DNA from: Maritimibacter sp.
GTDB lineage: Bacteria; Pseudomonadota; Alphaproteobacteria; Rhodobacterales; Rhodobacteraceae
Direction: 5' to 3'
DNA length: 64,000 nucleotides
Assembly: GCA_002695005.1 (NCBI GenBank)
Contig: NZNT01000019.1
Coordinates: 310,001-374,000, forward strand
Shown here: positions 1 through 9,000 of the stretch, piece after piece
Layout: every line of letters begins with the position of its first letter
Position numbering within the stretch: the stretch's first letter is position 1
The notes under the pieces: model-generated
The model's database searches: none
Told to the model about the DNA's origin: nothing
What the model saw: the letters and a program-made list of their open reading frames with translations, nothing else
Program-made: the position numbers and the translations under genes

Positions 1-25
1 CGGCGTAGGCGACACAGGACGAGAT

Positions 26-805
26 ATGAAACGCCCCCTGATCGGCATCATCGGCAACCAGGGCCTTTTGAACGACACCTACCCGATCCATGCGGGCGGT
101 GTGATGAACTCCACCGCCGTCGCGGAGGTCGTGGGCGGCGTGCCGCTTCTGATCCCCGCCGACCCGGCGCTGGTGTCGGTGGAGGAGTTGCGCGAGACGT
201 TCGATGGTTTCCTGCTGACCGGCGGGCGGCCCAATGTGCATCCCGAGGAATACGGCGAGCCGCCGACCGAGGCGCATGGGGCGTTCGACCGCAACCGCGA
301 TGCCATCGTCCTGCCGCTCGTGCGGGCCTGCGTCGAGAGCGGGCAGCCGTTTCTTGGCGTCTGCCGGGGGTTTCAGGAGGTCAATGTCGCGATGGGCGGG
401 ACGCTTTACCCAGAGATCCGAGAGCTGCCGGGGCGCATGAATCACCGGATGCCGCCCGACGGGACGATCGATGAGAAATTCGCCCTGCGCCACGCCGTGA
501 CCTTTACCGAGAGCGGGGTGTTTCACCGCCTGATGGGCGCGCCCAAGGTGATGACCAATACGCTGCACGGGCAGGGGATCAAGACGCCGGGCAGCCGGAT
601 CGTGATCGACGGTCATGCCGACGACGGCACGCCAGAGGCGATCTATGTCGCCGATGCGCCGGGCTTCACCCTCGCCGTGCAATGGCACCCGGAATACAAC
701 GCCGCGAACGACCCCGTCTCGCGCCCGCTGTTCGAGGCGTTCGGGGACGCGGCGCGGGCCTGGGCGGACGGGAAACGGCCGCAGACGGTGCGCAAGGCAG
801 GCTGA
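26..805 (+). CDS. Class I glutamine amidotransferase-like hydrolase (peptidase C26, PuuD-like)
   Basis: A 259-residue protein of the gamma-glutamyl-gamma-aminobutyrate hydrolase family. The nucleophile elbow is GVCRGFQ, with Cys113, and the catalytic His-Glu pair lies in QWHPEY (His221, Glu223); LTGGRPN forms the usual oxyanion-side loop. Family members cleave gamma-glutamyl amides, for example in putrescine breakdown through gamma-glutamylated intermediates. The length is normal for a stand-alone domain. An AGGACGAG sequence sits just upstream of the ATG. No puu neighbours are visible (the left edge is 25 nt away), so the exact substrate is unknown. Confidence 0.85.
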   Translation: MKRPLIGIIGNQGLLNDTYPIHAGGVMNSTAVAEVVGGVPLLIPADPALVSVEELRETFDGFLLTGGRPNVHPEEYGEPPTEAHGAFDRNRDAIVLPLVRACVESGQPFLGVCRGFQEVNVAMGGTLYPEIRELPGRMNHRMPPDGTIDEKFALRHAVTFTESGVFHRLMGAPKVMTNTLHGQGIKTPGSRIVIDGHADDGTPEAIYVADAPGFTLAVQWHPEYNAANDPVSRPLFEAFGDAARAWADGKRPQTVRKAG

Positions 806-884
806 TCGTCCCTCACACGGATGTGGGTTGAGCTTCCAGCAGGGGGAAGCCTTAGACCTGCCGTGACACAGCGTGAGGAAAAAC

Positions 885-1334
885 ATGAAAACGGTATGGA
901 TTGCAGGGGCCGTGGTGGCGGCCGCGGGCGCGGGCGCGTGGTGGGCTTTCGGTCCGACGCAGGAGCCGTCGGTCGAACAGGCGACGACCGCGCCGGTGGC
1001 ATCCGGTGATAGCGGGCAAGAGATGGTCGCGGTGACCATGCCAGCGCTCGAGGGGGAGGCTGCGATGGGTCAGCGGGTCTTCACCTCCAAATGCGCGAGT
1101 TGCCACGGGCCGAACGCGGGCGGGATCGAGGGGGCGGGGCCGCCGCTCATCCACAAGATCTATGAGCCGGGGCATCATGGCGACATGGCCTTCTACCTCG
1201 CCGCCGCGCAGGGCGTGCGGGCGCATCACTGGAAATTCGGCAACATGCCCCCGGTGGAGGGGATCAGCGAGGCCGAGGTCGGTGCGGTGGTGCGTTTCGT
1301 GCGCCGGGTGCAGGCGGCGAACGGGATCGACTGA
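885..1334 (+). CDS. Membrane-anchored or periplasmic class I cytochrome c
   Basis: A 149-residue protein with an N-terminal hydrophobic segment (about residues 5-22) that is either a signal peptide or an uncleaved anchor. An Ala/Thr/Glu-rich linker follows, then one haem c domain with CASCH (Cys70, Cys73, His74) and a likely Met ligand in GNMPP. The ATG at 885 is chosen over the in-frame GTG at 873 because GAGGAA lies 6 nt before it. It probably carries electrons on the periplasmic side. No partner oxidase is adjacent, so the electron acceptor cannot be named. Confidence 0.85.
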   Translation: MKTVWIAGAVVAAAGAGAWWAFGPTQEPSVEQATTAPVASGDSGQEMVAVTMPALEGEAAMGQRVFTSKCASCHGPNAGGIEGAGPPLIHKIYEPGHHGDMAFYLAAAQGVRAHHWKFGNMPPVEGISEAEVGAVVRFVRRVQAANGID

Positions 1335-1339
1335 GCCGG

Positions 1340-3772
1340 TCAGGCGGCGAGGATTCGCGCCTCGAACTGGCGCAGCACACGGCGTGCCGTGCGGCCATAG
1401 GTGTTCGCATCGGTGCGCAGCGCCGGGAACAGGGTGAACAGCTCCTCGCGCGCGGCGGGGTCGATGGCGCCGAGGCCGACGCCGCCGGGGTGGAAGCTTT
1501 CAGACGCCGCGCCATTGGCCATGACGACCTGATGGGTGTCGAAGAGCAGGTGGTAATAGGTGATCCAGGGCACCTCCACCTGCCGGATGTCGTCCAGCCC
1601 GGCAAGGTGCTTGGCGGGGACGATCACTTCTGGACTGTCGAAATAGAGGTTCGCGCGGCCACCGGTGTAGAGCATCCGGTGCTGCGGCGAGACGTAGAGC
1701 GGGGTGTCGTTGCCGAACGCGCCACGGGCGAAACGGACCGGGGCGAAGTTGGCCGTGCCGGGAACGGTGCGCCGCCCGATCCAGCGGACCGGCTGGGGTC
1801 CGTCATCGCGGGTGAGGACGAGGTCGCCCGGGCGCAGGTCCTGGATCGGGCGGCGGCCCCGGGGCGTGTCGATTCCGGTGCCGTGGGCGAAGCAGATGAT
1901 GACGTTCTCGATGTTCGAGAAGGTGACGGTGGTGCCGTCCGCAAGCGCGACGCTGCCCGATTCCGCGTCCGTGTAGCTGATCTCGCCCCAGTCCACGAGA
2001 CCGGCGAAGTCGAGCGTGTCGCCGCCCCCGTCCTCATCCGTTTCGCTCCCGATGATCGTGATCGTCGCGCCGGGACCGCCGAGCGCGGTGCCGGGGTCGA
2101 GGTAGAAGATGTCGTCGCCGTCGCCGCCGGTCGCGCTGTCGTTCGCGCCGAGGTAGAACACGTCGTCGCCCGCGCCGCCGAAGAGCGTGTCGGCCCCGGT
2201 GCCGCCGGTGATCGTGTCGTCCCCGTCCTCGCCATAGATCGTGTCGTCGCCCGCGCCGCCGAAGATGTTGTCGTTGCCGCCCGCCTCGGGGATCGTGTCG
2301 AAGCTGACGTCGGTGACGTTGATGCCGTGGGTGCCGGAAAGGCTGTTGGAATAGACCACTTCGAAGGAAGCGACGGGGCCGGGGATCTCGACGAGGACCG
2401 AGCCCTGCGCGTCCTGCGGGTTGTCCAGCGTGCCGCCCGCCGTGACCGTGTTGCCGGACACGGTGTCGTTGCCGGCAGCGGTCAGGACGACCGGGACCGG
2501 GTTGCCGTCGGCGTCGTAGGCGGTGACGGACAGCACGTCGATGTGGTTGCCCGCGAAGCTGTCCACGTCGTTGAGGCGGAACGAGACGTTCTCGACCTCG
2601 TCCGTCATGCCGGAGCCGGTGGCGGGGGCGAAATCCACCGTCAGGCGGCCGGTAGCGGCGTCGCCGTTGCCGTAGATGTAGGCCGAGGAATTGGGGGCGA
2701 AGCCTTCGCCCGGCGCGACATAGTTGGTTTCCGAGGTCGCCACCTCGAACAACGCGTTGTTGCCGAGCGTGGTGAAGGAGACCGAAACGTCCATCGTGCC
2801 GGTGTTCTGGGTGAAGCCGCTCGCGATGGAGGTGCCGTCGCCGCCTGCGAGGTTCCAGTTCAGATCCTCGGTCGTGGCGGCGGTTCCGCCGTTGTCGCCC
2901 CAGATCGTGTCGTCGCCGTCCTCGCCGAAGATATTGTCGGCCCCGGCGCCGCCATAGACCGTGTCATTTCCGTCGCCAGCATAGACCGTGTCGTCACCGC
3001 CAAGGGCGAAGATCAGGTCTTCGTCGCCGTTCGGGCCGGTGCCGTCGCCGTCATCGACGAGGTCGCCGTCCGGGTCGCCGTAGTAATCCGCGTCGATGGT
3101 GTCATCGCCCGAGGTGCCTTCGATCACCCCGTCGCCGAAGACGGGGGTGCCGCCCGCGAAGAAGAAATCGGTGGTCCCATTGGGGTCGTCGGTGCCGAAG
3201 TCGTAGGTTTCGTACCCCGCCATCGTTGCGCCGCTGCCGGAGCCGGGCAGGATGAAATCGTTTCCGGCCCCGTCCGTGATCCCGGCCTGCGCGACCTGGC
3301 TGTAGCCGGTGGTCCACTGGATGTCTTCGTAGATGAATTCGGCGGTGAAATTGCCGTCTCCCCGGTCGGTGAGCACCACCTGGAACGAGTTGTTGCCGGA
3401 GCCTGAGTAGCGCGCGACGTTATCCCATGTGATGGTGATCGTGCCGGATGCGGGGTCGAGATCCCAGTAGATCTCGCCGCCCGCGTTGACGTTCACATCG
3501 CCCCAGAAGGGCGCGATGGTCGGGATCGTCTCGTTCGCGAGGTTGCCGGTCTGGTAGTCGGTGTTGGGCTGCCCGAACGAGATGTTGCCGTTCGAGTTGA
3601 CGTAAAGCCCGCCGTAGGTCGTGCCGAAGAAGTCGATCCCGCCCGAGAAGACGCTGGAGGTATCGACATAGACCGAGCCGTCGTCGACGTTGCCCGCTGC
3701 CTTGGGGGATGAGGAATAGACGCCCTCGCCGTAGCCCGCAGGCCCGCCGAGGCCTGAATTCATCGTGGCCAT
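1340..3772 (-). CDS. NIDO/RTX/Hint-domain surface protein
   Basis: An 810-residue acidic protein. Residues about 50-190 resemble a nidogen-like (NIDO) domain ([22 protein letters not shown]). Two blocks of RTX calcium-binding nonapeptides follow (about 215-292 and 498-560; [15 protein letters not shown] type), separated by a beta-rich domain. The C-terminus is a Hint_2 domain beginning at [13 protein letters not shown], with PGDLVL and a later SPQHRM motif. There is no classical signal peptide; RTX proteins normally leave through a type I secretion system, and none is encoded nearby. Hint domains can self-cleave, but whether this one is active is not visible. Start ATG has GAGG 7 nt upstream. 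It may be a matrix, adhesion or self-processing exoprotein. Confidence 0.85.
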   Translation of the reverse strand: MATMNSGLGGPAGYGEGVYSSSPKAAGNVDDGSVYVDTSSVFSGGIDFFGTTYGGLYVNSNGNISFGQPNTDYQTGNLANETIPTIAPFWGDVNVNAGGEIYWDLDPASGTITITWDNVARYSGSGNNSFQVVLTDRGDGNFTAEFIYEDIQWTTGYSQVAQAGITDGAGNDFILPGSGSGATMAGYETYDFGTDDPNGTTDFFFAGGTPVFGDGVIEGTSGDDTIDADYYGDPDGDLVDDGDGTGPNGDEDLIFALGGDDTVYAGDGNDTVYGGAGADNIFGEDGDDTIWGDNGGTAATTEDLNWNLAGGDGTSIASGFTQNTGTMDVSVSFTTLGNNALFEVATSETNYVAPGEGFAPNSSAYIYGNGDAATGRLTVDFAPATGSGMTDEVENVSFRLNDVDSFAGNHIDVLSVTAYDADGNPVPVVLTAAGNDTVSGNTVTAGGTLDNPQDAQGSVLVEIPGPVASFEVVYSNSLSGTHGINVTDVSFDTIPEAGGNDNIFGGAGDDTIYGEDGDDTITGGTGADTLFGGAGDDVFYLGANDSATGGDGDDIFYLDPGTALGGPGATITIIGSETDEDGGGDTLDFAGLVDWGEISYTDAESGSVALADGTTVTFSNIENVIICFAHGTGIDTPRGRRPIQDLRPGDLVLTRDDGPQPVRWIGRRTVPGTANFAPVRFARGAFGNDTPLYVSPQHRMLYTGGRANLYFDSPEVIVPAKHLAGLDDIRQVEVPWITYYHLLFDTHQVVMANGAASESFHPGGVGLGAIDPAAREELFTLFPALRTDANTYGRTARRVLRQFEARILAA

Positions 3773-3856
3773 GGTCGTGCCTCACGCCCATGGCGAAACC
3801 GGGCGGTGGGGCACGTCACGATGGGGAAACCAGACGGCGACACCGTCGAACGCGCT

Positions 3857-3885
3857 AATATACCAATGGCGAATAATGCTGCCAC
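3857..3885 (-). promoter_or_regulatory. Candidate sigma-70-type promoter for the NIDO/RTX/Hint gene
   Basis: On the minus strand, GTGGCA (4 of 6 to the -35 consensus) is followed after 17 nt by TATATT (5 of 6 to the -10 consensus). This lies about 85 nt upstream of the start codon at 3772. It is a motif match only. Confidence 0.35.
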
Positions 3886-4007
3886 GTACATTGAAACCAC
3901 TCTGCCTCGAGCCGCCGGTTATGGTCCGGTCGTGCCTGAGTGATTTGTAACGAACCGGTTCATTCAGTCCGATAGGTGACGTAACGTCAATTTTCAGAAA
4001 ACAGTAA

Positions 4008-4043
4008 GGATTCCCGCCATGTGGCGGGAATCCGTGATTTTTT
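4008..4043. terminator. Intrinsic terminator-like hairpin downstream of iorB
   Basis: Arms GGATTCCCGCC (4008-4018) and GGCGGGAATCC (4023-4033) pair perfectly around a 4-nt loop. TTTTTT lies at 4038-4043 on the plus strand. It sits about 40 nt beyond the iorB stop. The U-run is in the plus orientation, so it may also block transcription coming from the other side. Confidence 0.6.
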
Positions 4044-4073
4044 GCAACAGGGACTGACCCTTTCGGAAGGGCG

Positions 4074-6293
4074 TCAGGCCGTGAACTCGACCTCGTGGCG
4101 GAAGGGCATTTGCCGCAGGCGTGTGCCGTTCAGGTCGAAGATCGCGTTGGCGAGCGCGGGGGCGGCGGGCGGTGTGCCCGGTTCGCCCACGCCGCCGACG
4201 GCCCCGCCGAGGGCGAGGGCTTTCACCTCGAAGGCGGGGGAGTTGCTCATCCGGAGCGCGTCGTGATCCCAGAAGTTGCCTTCCACGACCATGCCGTCCT
4301 CGAATGTGATCTCGTCAAACATCGCAGCGGACAGGCCGTAGATCGCGCCGGACACGAGCTGCGCCTCGACGTTGCCCGGGTCGATGATCTTGCCAAGGTC
4401 GGCGGCGATCCAGACCTTGTCGATCTTCACCGCGCCGTCCTGATCCGAAACCTCGATGATCTCGGCCACCGGCGTCCCGAAGGAGTAGGTTACGGCGACG
4501 CCGCGCCCCTTGCCCGCAGGTGTCTGCCCGGTCCAGTTCGCCATGTCGCGCACGGTGCGCAGGACTTCCGCGGTCTCGGCGTCGGTCCCTTCGATATGGG
4601 CGAGGCGGAAGGCGAGCGGATCGGCGCCCGCCTTGTGCGCCAGTTCGTCGATGAAGCTCTCCATGAAGAAGGCGTTCTGCGAATTGCCGACGGAGCGCCA
4701 GAAGCCCACGCGCGGGGTGCGTTCGGGGACGTAGCCGCGGATGAGCACGTTGGGGAAGCCGTAGGGCTGTTCCGCGACGCCTTCGGTCACCATCGGGTCG
4801 GACATTGCGCGGTCCATGCCCATGAAGGCCTTCATCGTGGCGCGCATCACCGAGCCCGCCGCGAGGTCGGCCTTGAACGTGTCGATCTTGTCGCCGTCCA
4901 GACGCGCACGCATCCGCGCGATCGCGCCGGGGCGGTAATGGTCGTGGCGCATGTCTTCTTCGCGCGACCATGTGACGTTGACGGGCGTTCCCTCCATCTC
5001 CTGCGCCACTTTCGCGGCATAGATGGCGTATTCGTTGAAGCCCCGGCGGCCGAAGCTGCCGCCCATGATCGTGGTATGGACGGTGACCTGATCCTGCTTC
5101 AGCCCGACGGCATCCGCCGCCTGCTGCTGCGTGATGATCGGACCCTGCACACCGGCCCAGATTTCCAGCGCATCGCCGGTGTAGAGCGCGGTGGCATTCA
5201 TGGGCTCCATCGGCGCGTGCGACAGGAAGGGCGCGCGGTATTCGGCCACGAGATCCTCGTCGCTTTCCGTCACCTCGCCGTGGTCATGCGGGGTCGAGTT
5301 CACGTCGAGGTCGAAGGCGGCTTCGAGATCCGCGAAGATCTCGTCCGTCGTCGCGCCATAGGGGGCTTCGCCCCATTCGAAGGTGATCGCCTCGGCGGCC
5401 TGAATGGCGAGCCAGGTGTTGTTGGCCACCACGGCCACGCCGTCGCCAAGGTCGATGATCTTCTCGACCCCCGGCATCCCTTCGGCCTCGGAGGCGTCAT
5501 AGGAGACCATGGTGCCTTCGATCCGCGGGGTCATCTTGACGGTCGCGAACTTCATGCCCTCGGCGCGTGTGTCGATGGCGAAGGGCGCGGTGCCGGTCGC
5601 CTTGGCGGGCTGGTCGAGCTTGGTCAGCGCCTTGCCCACCAGCTTGAACTCCGACGGGTTCTTGAGCGGCGGGTTTTCCGGCGGGGTCATGGCGGCGGCG
5701 GCCTCGGCGAGGTCGGCGTAGGGGATCGACGTGCCGTCGGTCGCCACGATCGCGCCGTTCTCGGCGCGGAGCTGGTCACGACCGACGCCAAGCCGGTCGG
5801 CGGCGGCGGAGATCAGCATCTCGCGGGCCGCGGCACCGGCGATGCGGTTCTTCTCCCACGCGTCCACGGCGCTCATCGAGCCGCCGGTGACCTGCATCCC
5901 CATCATGCGGGGCATCGCCTCCATGACGGTATTCACGAGCTTGCCCGGCGGTTCGCTGTCATAGCCGCGCGGCAGGATGAACTTGGAGTTGGCATAGGCC
6001 TTGGCGGGCGGGCCGTGCTCGACGCGCACCATGCTCATCGGCACTTCCAGTTCCTCGGCCACGAGGGCGGCAAGGGAGGTTTGCACGCCTTGCCCCATCT
6101 CGGCGCGCGGCACGATGACCGTGACGCCGTCCTGGTCGATGATGACGTAGGAGTTGAGCGACGCGCCCTCGGACGGGTCGAGCGGGTTCTTGGGGTCGCG
6201 GGTGACGGCATAGGCTCCGACAGCCACGCCGCCGGTGACGGCGACGGCGCCGACCATGAAGACGCGGCGAGTGATTTTTCCGAGACGGGACAT
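4074..6293 (-). CDS. iorB: Molybdenum hydroxylase large subunit, isoquinoline 1-oxidoreductase beta-type
   Basis: A 739-residue xanthine-dehydrogenase-family molybdopterin-binding subunit. The N-terminus carries a twin-arginine-like stretch (KITRRVFMVGA) and a hydrophobic segment, as in IorB-type proteins thought to act at or across the membrane. MGGSFGRRG and the late GAVGGVGEPGTPP segments match molybdopterin-binding loops of this family. A longer reading to 6536 exists, but its extra 81 residues lie over the small subunit in another frame and look like shadow sequence, so the ATG at 6293 is chosen, 1 nt after the small-subunit stop. The substrate (N-heterocycle or aldehyde) is unknown. Confidence 0.85.
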   Translation of the reverse strand: MSRLGKITRRVFMVGAVAVTGGVAVGAYAVTRDPKNPLDPSEGASLNSYVIIDQDGVTVIVPRAEMGQGVQTSLAALVAEELEVPMSMVRVEHGPPAKAYANSKFILPRGYDSEPPGKLVNTVMEAMPRMMGMQVTGGSMSAVDAWEKNRIAGAAAREMLISAAADRLGVGRDQLRAENGAIVATDGTSIPYADLAEAAAAMTPPENPPLKNPSEFKLVGKALTKLDQPAKATGTAPFAIDTRAEGMKFATVKMTPRIEGTMVSYDASEAEGMPGVEKIIDLGDGVAVVANNTWLAIQAAEAITFEWGEAPYGATTDEIFADLEAAFDLDVNSTPHDHGEVTESDEDLVAEYRAPFLSHAPMEPMNATALYTGDALEIWAGVQGPIITQQQAADAVGLKQDQVTVHTTIMGGSFGRRGFNEYAIYAAKVAQEMEGTPVNVTWSREEDMRHDHYRPGAIARMRARLDGDKIDTFKADLAAGSVMRATMKAFMGMDRAMSDPMVTEGVAEQPYGFPNVLIRGYVPERTPRVGFWRSVGNSQNAFFMESFIDELAHKAGADPLAFRLAHIEGTDAETAEVLRTVRDMANWTGQTPAGKGRGVAVTYSFGTPVAEIIEVSDQDGAVKIDKVWIAADLGKIIDPGNVEAQLVSGAIYGLSAAMFDEITFEDGMVVEGNFWDHDALRMSNSPAFEVKALALGGAVGGVGEPGTPPAAPALANAIFDLNGTRLRQMPFRHEVEFTA

Positions 6294-6294
6294 A

Positions 6295-6759
6295 TCAGGC
6301 CTCCTGCATCGCTTTGGCGGCGGAATGGATGGCGGCGCGGATGCGGGGGTAGGTCCCGCAGCGGCAGAGGTTTCCCTGCATCGCGTCGTCGATGTCCTGA
6401 TCCGTCGGATTGGGGTTGTCGGAAAGCAGGGCGGCGGCCTGCATGATCTGGCCGGACTGGCAGTAGCCGCACTGGGCCACGTTATGTTCGACCCAGGCGG
6501 CCTGAATGGCGGCCATGTCGTCAGGGGTGCCGACACCCTCGATCGTGGTCACGTCGCCCTCGACCGCGTCGAGCGGAAGCTGGCAGGAGCGTTGGGCGAT
6601 GCCGTCCACCTGAACGGTGCAGGCCCCGCAGGCCGCGACGCCGCAGCCGAATTTCGTGCCGGTGAGACCCAGCTCGTCGCGCAGCACCCAAAGCAGGGGC
6701 ACCTCGCCGGGCAGGTCGACCTCGTGCGAGGTCCCGTTGACGGTGATCGTGTAACTCAT
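6295..6759 (-). CDS. iorA: (2Fe-2S)-binding subunit of molybdenum hydroxylase, IorA-type
   Basis: A 154-residue protein with two [2Fe-2S] domains. The plant-ferredoxin motif is [15 protein letters not shown], followed further on by a fourth cysteine; the second cluster uses CGYCQSGQ and [10 protein letters not shown]. It passes electrons from the molybdenum subunit encoded 1 nt downstream. Length and motif order match the small subunit of IorAB or CoxS-type enzymes. No FAD subunit gene is present, typical for IorAB. The pair faces a TetR gene with a palindromic spacer, implying local control. Confidence 0.9.
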   Translation of the reverse strand: MSYTITVNGTSHEVDLPGEVPLLWVLRDELGLTGTKFGCGVAACGACTVQVDGIAQRSCQLPLDAVEGDVTTIEGVGTPDDMAAIQAAWVEHNVAQCGYCQSGQIMQAAALLSDNPNPTDQDIDDAMQGNLCRCGTYPRIRAAIHSAAKAMQEA

Positions 6760-6800
6760 GGCTGGTCTCTCCCGTGACTGGCTGTTCGCGCGCCATCATT

Positions 6801-6862
6801 TCTGACAAAATGCACGCGAAATGTCATCTTGTCAATTGACAGTTTTCGTCCATTTTGTCAGA
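6801..6862. promoter_or_regulatory. Nested palindromic operator candidates between iorA and tetR
   Basis: TCTGACAAAATG (6801-6812) and CATTTTGTCAGA (6851-6862) are a perfect 12-bp inverted repeat. Almost centred between them is a perfect 12-bp palindrome TGTCAATTGACA (6830-6841). All carry TGACA/TGTCA half-sites. Their position in the divergent promoter region suggests binding by the TetR protein encoded next door. Confidence 0.6.
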
Positions 6863-6870
6863 ACACTCTC

Positions 6871-7473
6871 ATGCAGGTTGATACGGTGCGCCCCGAGCGG
6901 GCGGATGAAAAACAGGTGGCGATCCTCGACGCGGCGTTCGATGCGTTCCGGGCTTACGGGTTCCGGCGCGTGTCGATGGCGGATATCGCGCGGGGCGCGG
7001 GCATGTCGCGCGCGGCTGTCTATCTGCATTTCAAGAACAAGGAAGCGATCTTCAACGCGCTGGTGCAGAGCTACTTCGACCAGGTGGCAACGCAGATGGC
7101 CGGGGTGCTGGCGGCGGCGCCGGACCCGGTGGCCGGGCTGCGCGCGGCACTCGCGCTCAAGGTGGCCAAGCCCTTCGACGCGCTCATGGCATCGCCGCAT
7201 GGCGCGGAGCTGATGGACGCCAAGTCGACCGTGGCCGCCGAGATGGCCGCAGCGGGCGACGCGCGTTTGACGGGCGTGCTGGCCGACTGGCTGGAAAGCG
7301 CCGCGCGCGACGGGCGCGTGACGCTTGAGGCCTTCGGCACGGCGGGCGAGACGGCCTCGGTGATCTACGAGGCCGTGCATGGCGTGGTGATGGCGGCGCG
7401 CGATTACGACCGGCTTCTGACCGATCTTGACCGGCTGGCCCGGCTGTTCGGACGGGCGCTGACCCCGGCGTAA
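6871..7473 (+). CDS. TetR/AcrR-family transcriptional regulator
   Basis: About 200 residues. The N-terminal TetR helix-turn-helix is plain: ILDAAFDAFRAYGF, then VSMADIARGAGMSRAAVYLHFKNKEAIF. The C-terminal ligand domain is not diagnostic. The ATG at 6871 is chosen rather than the TTG at 6829, because the upstream reading runs through the palindromic operator. It is divergent from the molybdenum hydroxylase genes and most likely represses them and itself; this follows from layout and has not been shown. Confidence 0.88.
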   Translation: MQVDTVRPERADEKQVAILDAAFDAFRAYGFRRVSMADIARGAGMSRAAVYLHFKNKEAIFNALVQSYFDQVATQMAGVLAAAPDPVAGLRAALALKVAKPFDALMASPHGAELMDAKSTVAAEMAAAGDARLTGVLADWLESAARDGRVTLEAFGTAGETASVIYEAVHGVVMAARDYDRLLTDLDRLARLFGRALTPA

Positions 7474-7503
7474 GCGGCGGTCCCGGTCAGGAAAACCGGG
7501 GCG

Positions 7504-8265
7504 TCACATCTGGCCGCCCGCGATTTCGATGGTCTGGCCGTTCACGCTTTCCGATCCCGGGCTGACCATCCACATCGCCGCCGCCGCCACTTCTTCGGGC
7601 CGGATCAGGCGCTTGTGCTTGTTCACGTCGCGCATCATCGCCATCGCCGCCTCGCGGTCGCCGCCGATCTTTTCGGCAATCGCGTCCACGTTGCGGCTCA
7701 CGATGTCGGTGTCGACATAGGCCGGGCAGATCGCGTTGAAGGTGAGATTGGAGCCGAGATAATCCTCGGACAGCGAGCGGATGAGGCCGATGACGCCGTG
7801 TTTCGAGGCCGAATAGGCGCCCGCGCCCTTGAGCCCCTTCACCCCGGCGATGGAGGAGATGGCGATCACGCGGCCCCAGTCTTCGCCCTCCATGTCGTGC
7901 AGGCATTCGCGCACCGTGAGGAACACGCCGTCGAGGTTGACCGCCATGACCTTGCGCCACAGCTCGGTGGGGGTCTTGGACAGTTTGCGCCCCTCGGCAA
8001 TGCCCGCGTTCGCCACGCAGATCGTGATCGGCCCGCGCGCGTCGCGCGCCGCCGTGACCGCCGCGCGGATGTCGTCCTCGCTGGTCACGTCCATCGTCGC
8101 GGCGTGGAGATTGTCATGGGTCGCGGCGGCGTCGTCGAGCACGTCCGCGCGCCGTCCGGTGATCGTCACCTGCGCACCTGCGTCTGCCAGCGATGTGGCG
8201 ATGGCGAGCCCGATGCCCGTGCCGCCGCCGGTGACGAGGGCGTGTTTTCCTGTCAGATCTGTCAT
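7504..8265 (-). CDS. Short-chain dehydrogenase/reductase (SDR)
   Basis: A 253-residue classical SDR. The NAD(P) glycine motif TGGGTGIG is at residues 12-19, NAG at 86-88, and the catalytic Tyr151/Lys155 are in YSASK, with the serine in AISSIAG. It is convergent with the tetR gene. The ATG at 8265 is chosen over a longer reading to 8325 because it places the glycine motif at the usual distance from the N-terminus, and GGGAGGA precedes it. Substrate unknown; hydroxyacyl or hydroxybutyrate-type substrates are common in similar proteins. Confidence 0.88.
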   Translation of the reverse strand: MTDLTGKHALVTGGGTGIGLAIATSLADAGAQVTITGRRADVLDDAAATHDNLHAATMDVTSEDDIRAAVTAARDARGPITICVANAGIAEGRKLSKTPTELWRKVMAVNLDGVFLTVRECLHDMEGEDWGRVIAISSIAGVKGLKGAGAYSASKHGVIGLIRSLSEDYLGSNLTFNAICPAYVDTDIVSRNVDAIAEKIGGDREAAMAMMRDVNKHKRLIRPEEVAAAAMWMVSPGSESVNGQTIEIAGGQM

Positions 8266-8414
8266 GGGTCCTCCCGTTTTGACCCACGCTACGGACCCCA
8301 CGGCCAAGCGCAATCGCAACGTCACGGAATTGCTGCACCTGCGAGGGGTTGCGCTCGCAATAATCTTTGCCGATAAACCGGGCTCGATGAAATTATGTTG
8401 CGCGAAGGATTCTG

Positions 8415-8864
8415 GTGCTGCGCTGGATCGACATACCGCCGTTCTGGCTCCTGGTCGCGTTGGCCGGGGCTGTCGCGATCGACCGGGCGCTGCCCGGCTG
8501 GGGCTTCGGTCTGACCTGGACCGTCTGGCTGGGCTACGGCCTGGTCGCGGCGGGGCTGGCGCTCATGGTCGCGGCCGTGGCGCAGTTCCTTGCCGCGCGC
8601 ACGAGTTTCATTCCGCGCCGGAGGCCGGAGGCGTTCCTGAAGTCGGGGATCTACCGGCTCACGCGCAACCCGATCTATCTGGGCGACGCGCTGGTGCTGA
8701 CCGGGGTGATCGTGATCCTCGATGCGCCGGTTGCGCTGATCCTCGTGCCGCTGTTCGGGTGGTTCATCACCCGGCGCTTCATCCGGGGCGAGGAAGCGGG
8801 GCTGGTCGCGGCCTTCGGGGACGAAGCTCACGCCTATATGGCCCAGGTGCGTCGTTGGTTGTGA
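8415..8864 (+). CDS. Isoprenylcysteine carboxyl methyltransferase-like membrane protein
   Basis: A 149-residue integral membrane protein with about four hydrophobic segments. It carries the family signature near the middle, GIYRLTRNPIYLGD, followed by RRFIRGEEAGL near the C-terminus. The family includes ICMT-like and phospholipid methyltransferases that use S-adenosylmethionine. Start is GTG at 8415; no in-frame ATG precedes it. It is divergent from the SDR gene and upstream of pntA. The methyl acceptor is unknown. Confidence 0.8.
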   Translation: MLRWIDIPPFWLLVALAGAVAIDRALPGWGFGLTWTVWLGYGLVAAGLALMVAAVAQFLAARTSFIPRRRPEAFLKSGIYRLTRNPIYLGDALVLTGVIVILDAPVALILVPLFGWFITRRFIRGEEAGLVAAFGDEAHAYMAQVRRWL

Positions 8865-9000
8865 CGTGGGGGCAGGCGGGGTAGTGAAAGGTTAATCTTA
8901 CGAACGCCCCGTCACGGTCGCAGACCGCGCGCGGGGACGATAGACACACATTCGAGACCGCGCAGAGATGTCGCGGTGCCAGTGGGAGAAGGACGACAAC

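Larger units (their letters stand above)
3773..4073. other. Intergenic region between iorB and the Hint-domain gene
   Basis: About 300 bases without a gene. It holds the iorB-side terminator hairpin (4008-4043), a second small hairpin CCCTTTCGGAAGGG near 4058-4071, a 10-bp palindrome GAACCGGTTC (3952-3961), a near-palindrome with arms TGACGT and ACGTCA (3977-3989), and the candidate promoter at 3857-3885. The palindromes are possible operator sites. It is visibly more AT-rich than the flanking genes. Confidence 0.6.

Noticed and set aside
1490-3406. 638-codon plus-strand ORF opposite the NIDO/RTX/Hint gene
   Set aside because: Its composition (Val, Arg, Asp, Ala with no domain) is what the antisense of a high-GC repeat-rich gene gives; the minus-strand reading has clear domains.
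4095-6446. 783-codon plus-strand ORF across iorAB
   Set aside because: Antisense shadow of the molybdenum hydroxylase genes, rich in His, Arg and Gly with no recognisable motif.
6294-6536. N-terminal extension of the IorB reading frame
   Set aside because: These codons lie over the iorA gene in another frame and encode Pro/Arg/Ser-rich sequence; the family start is at 6293.
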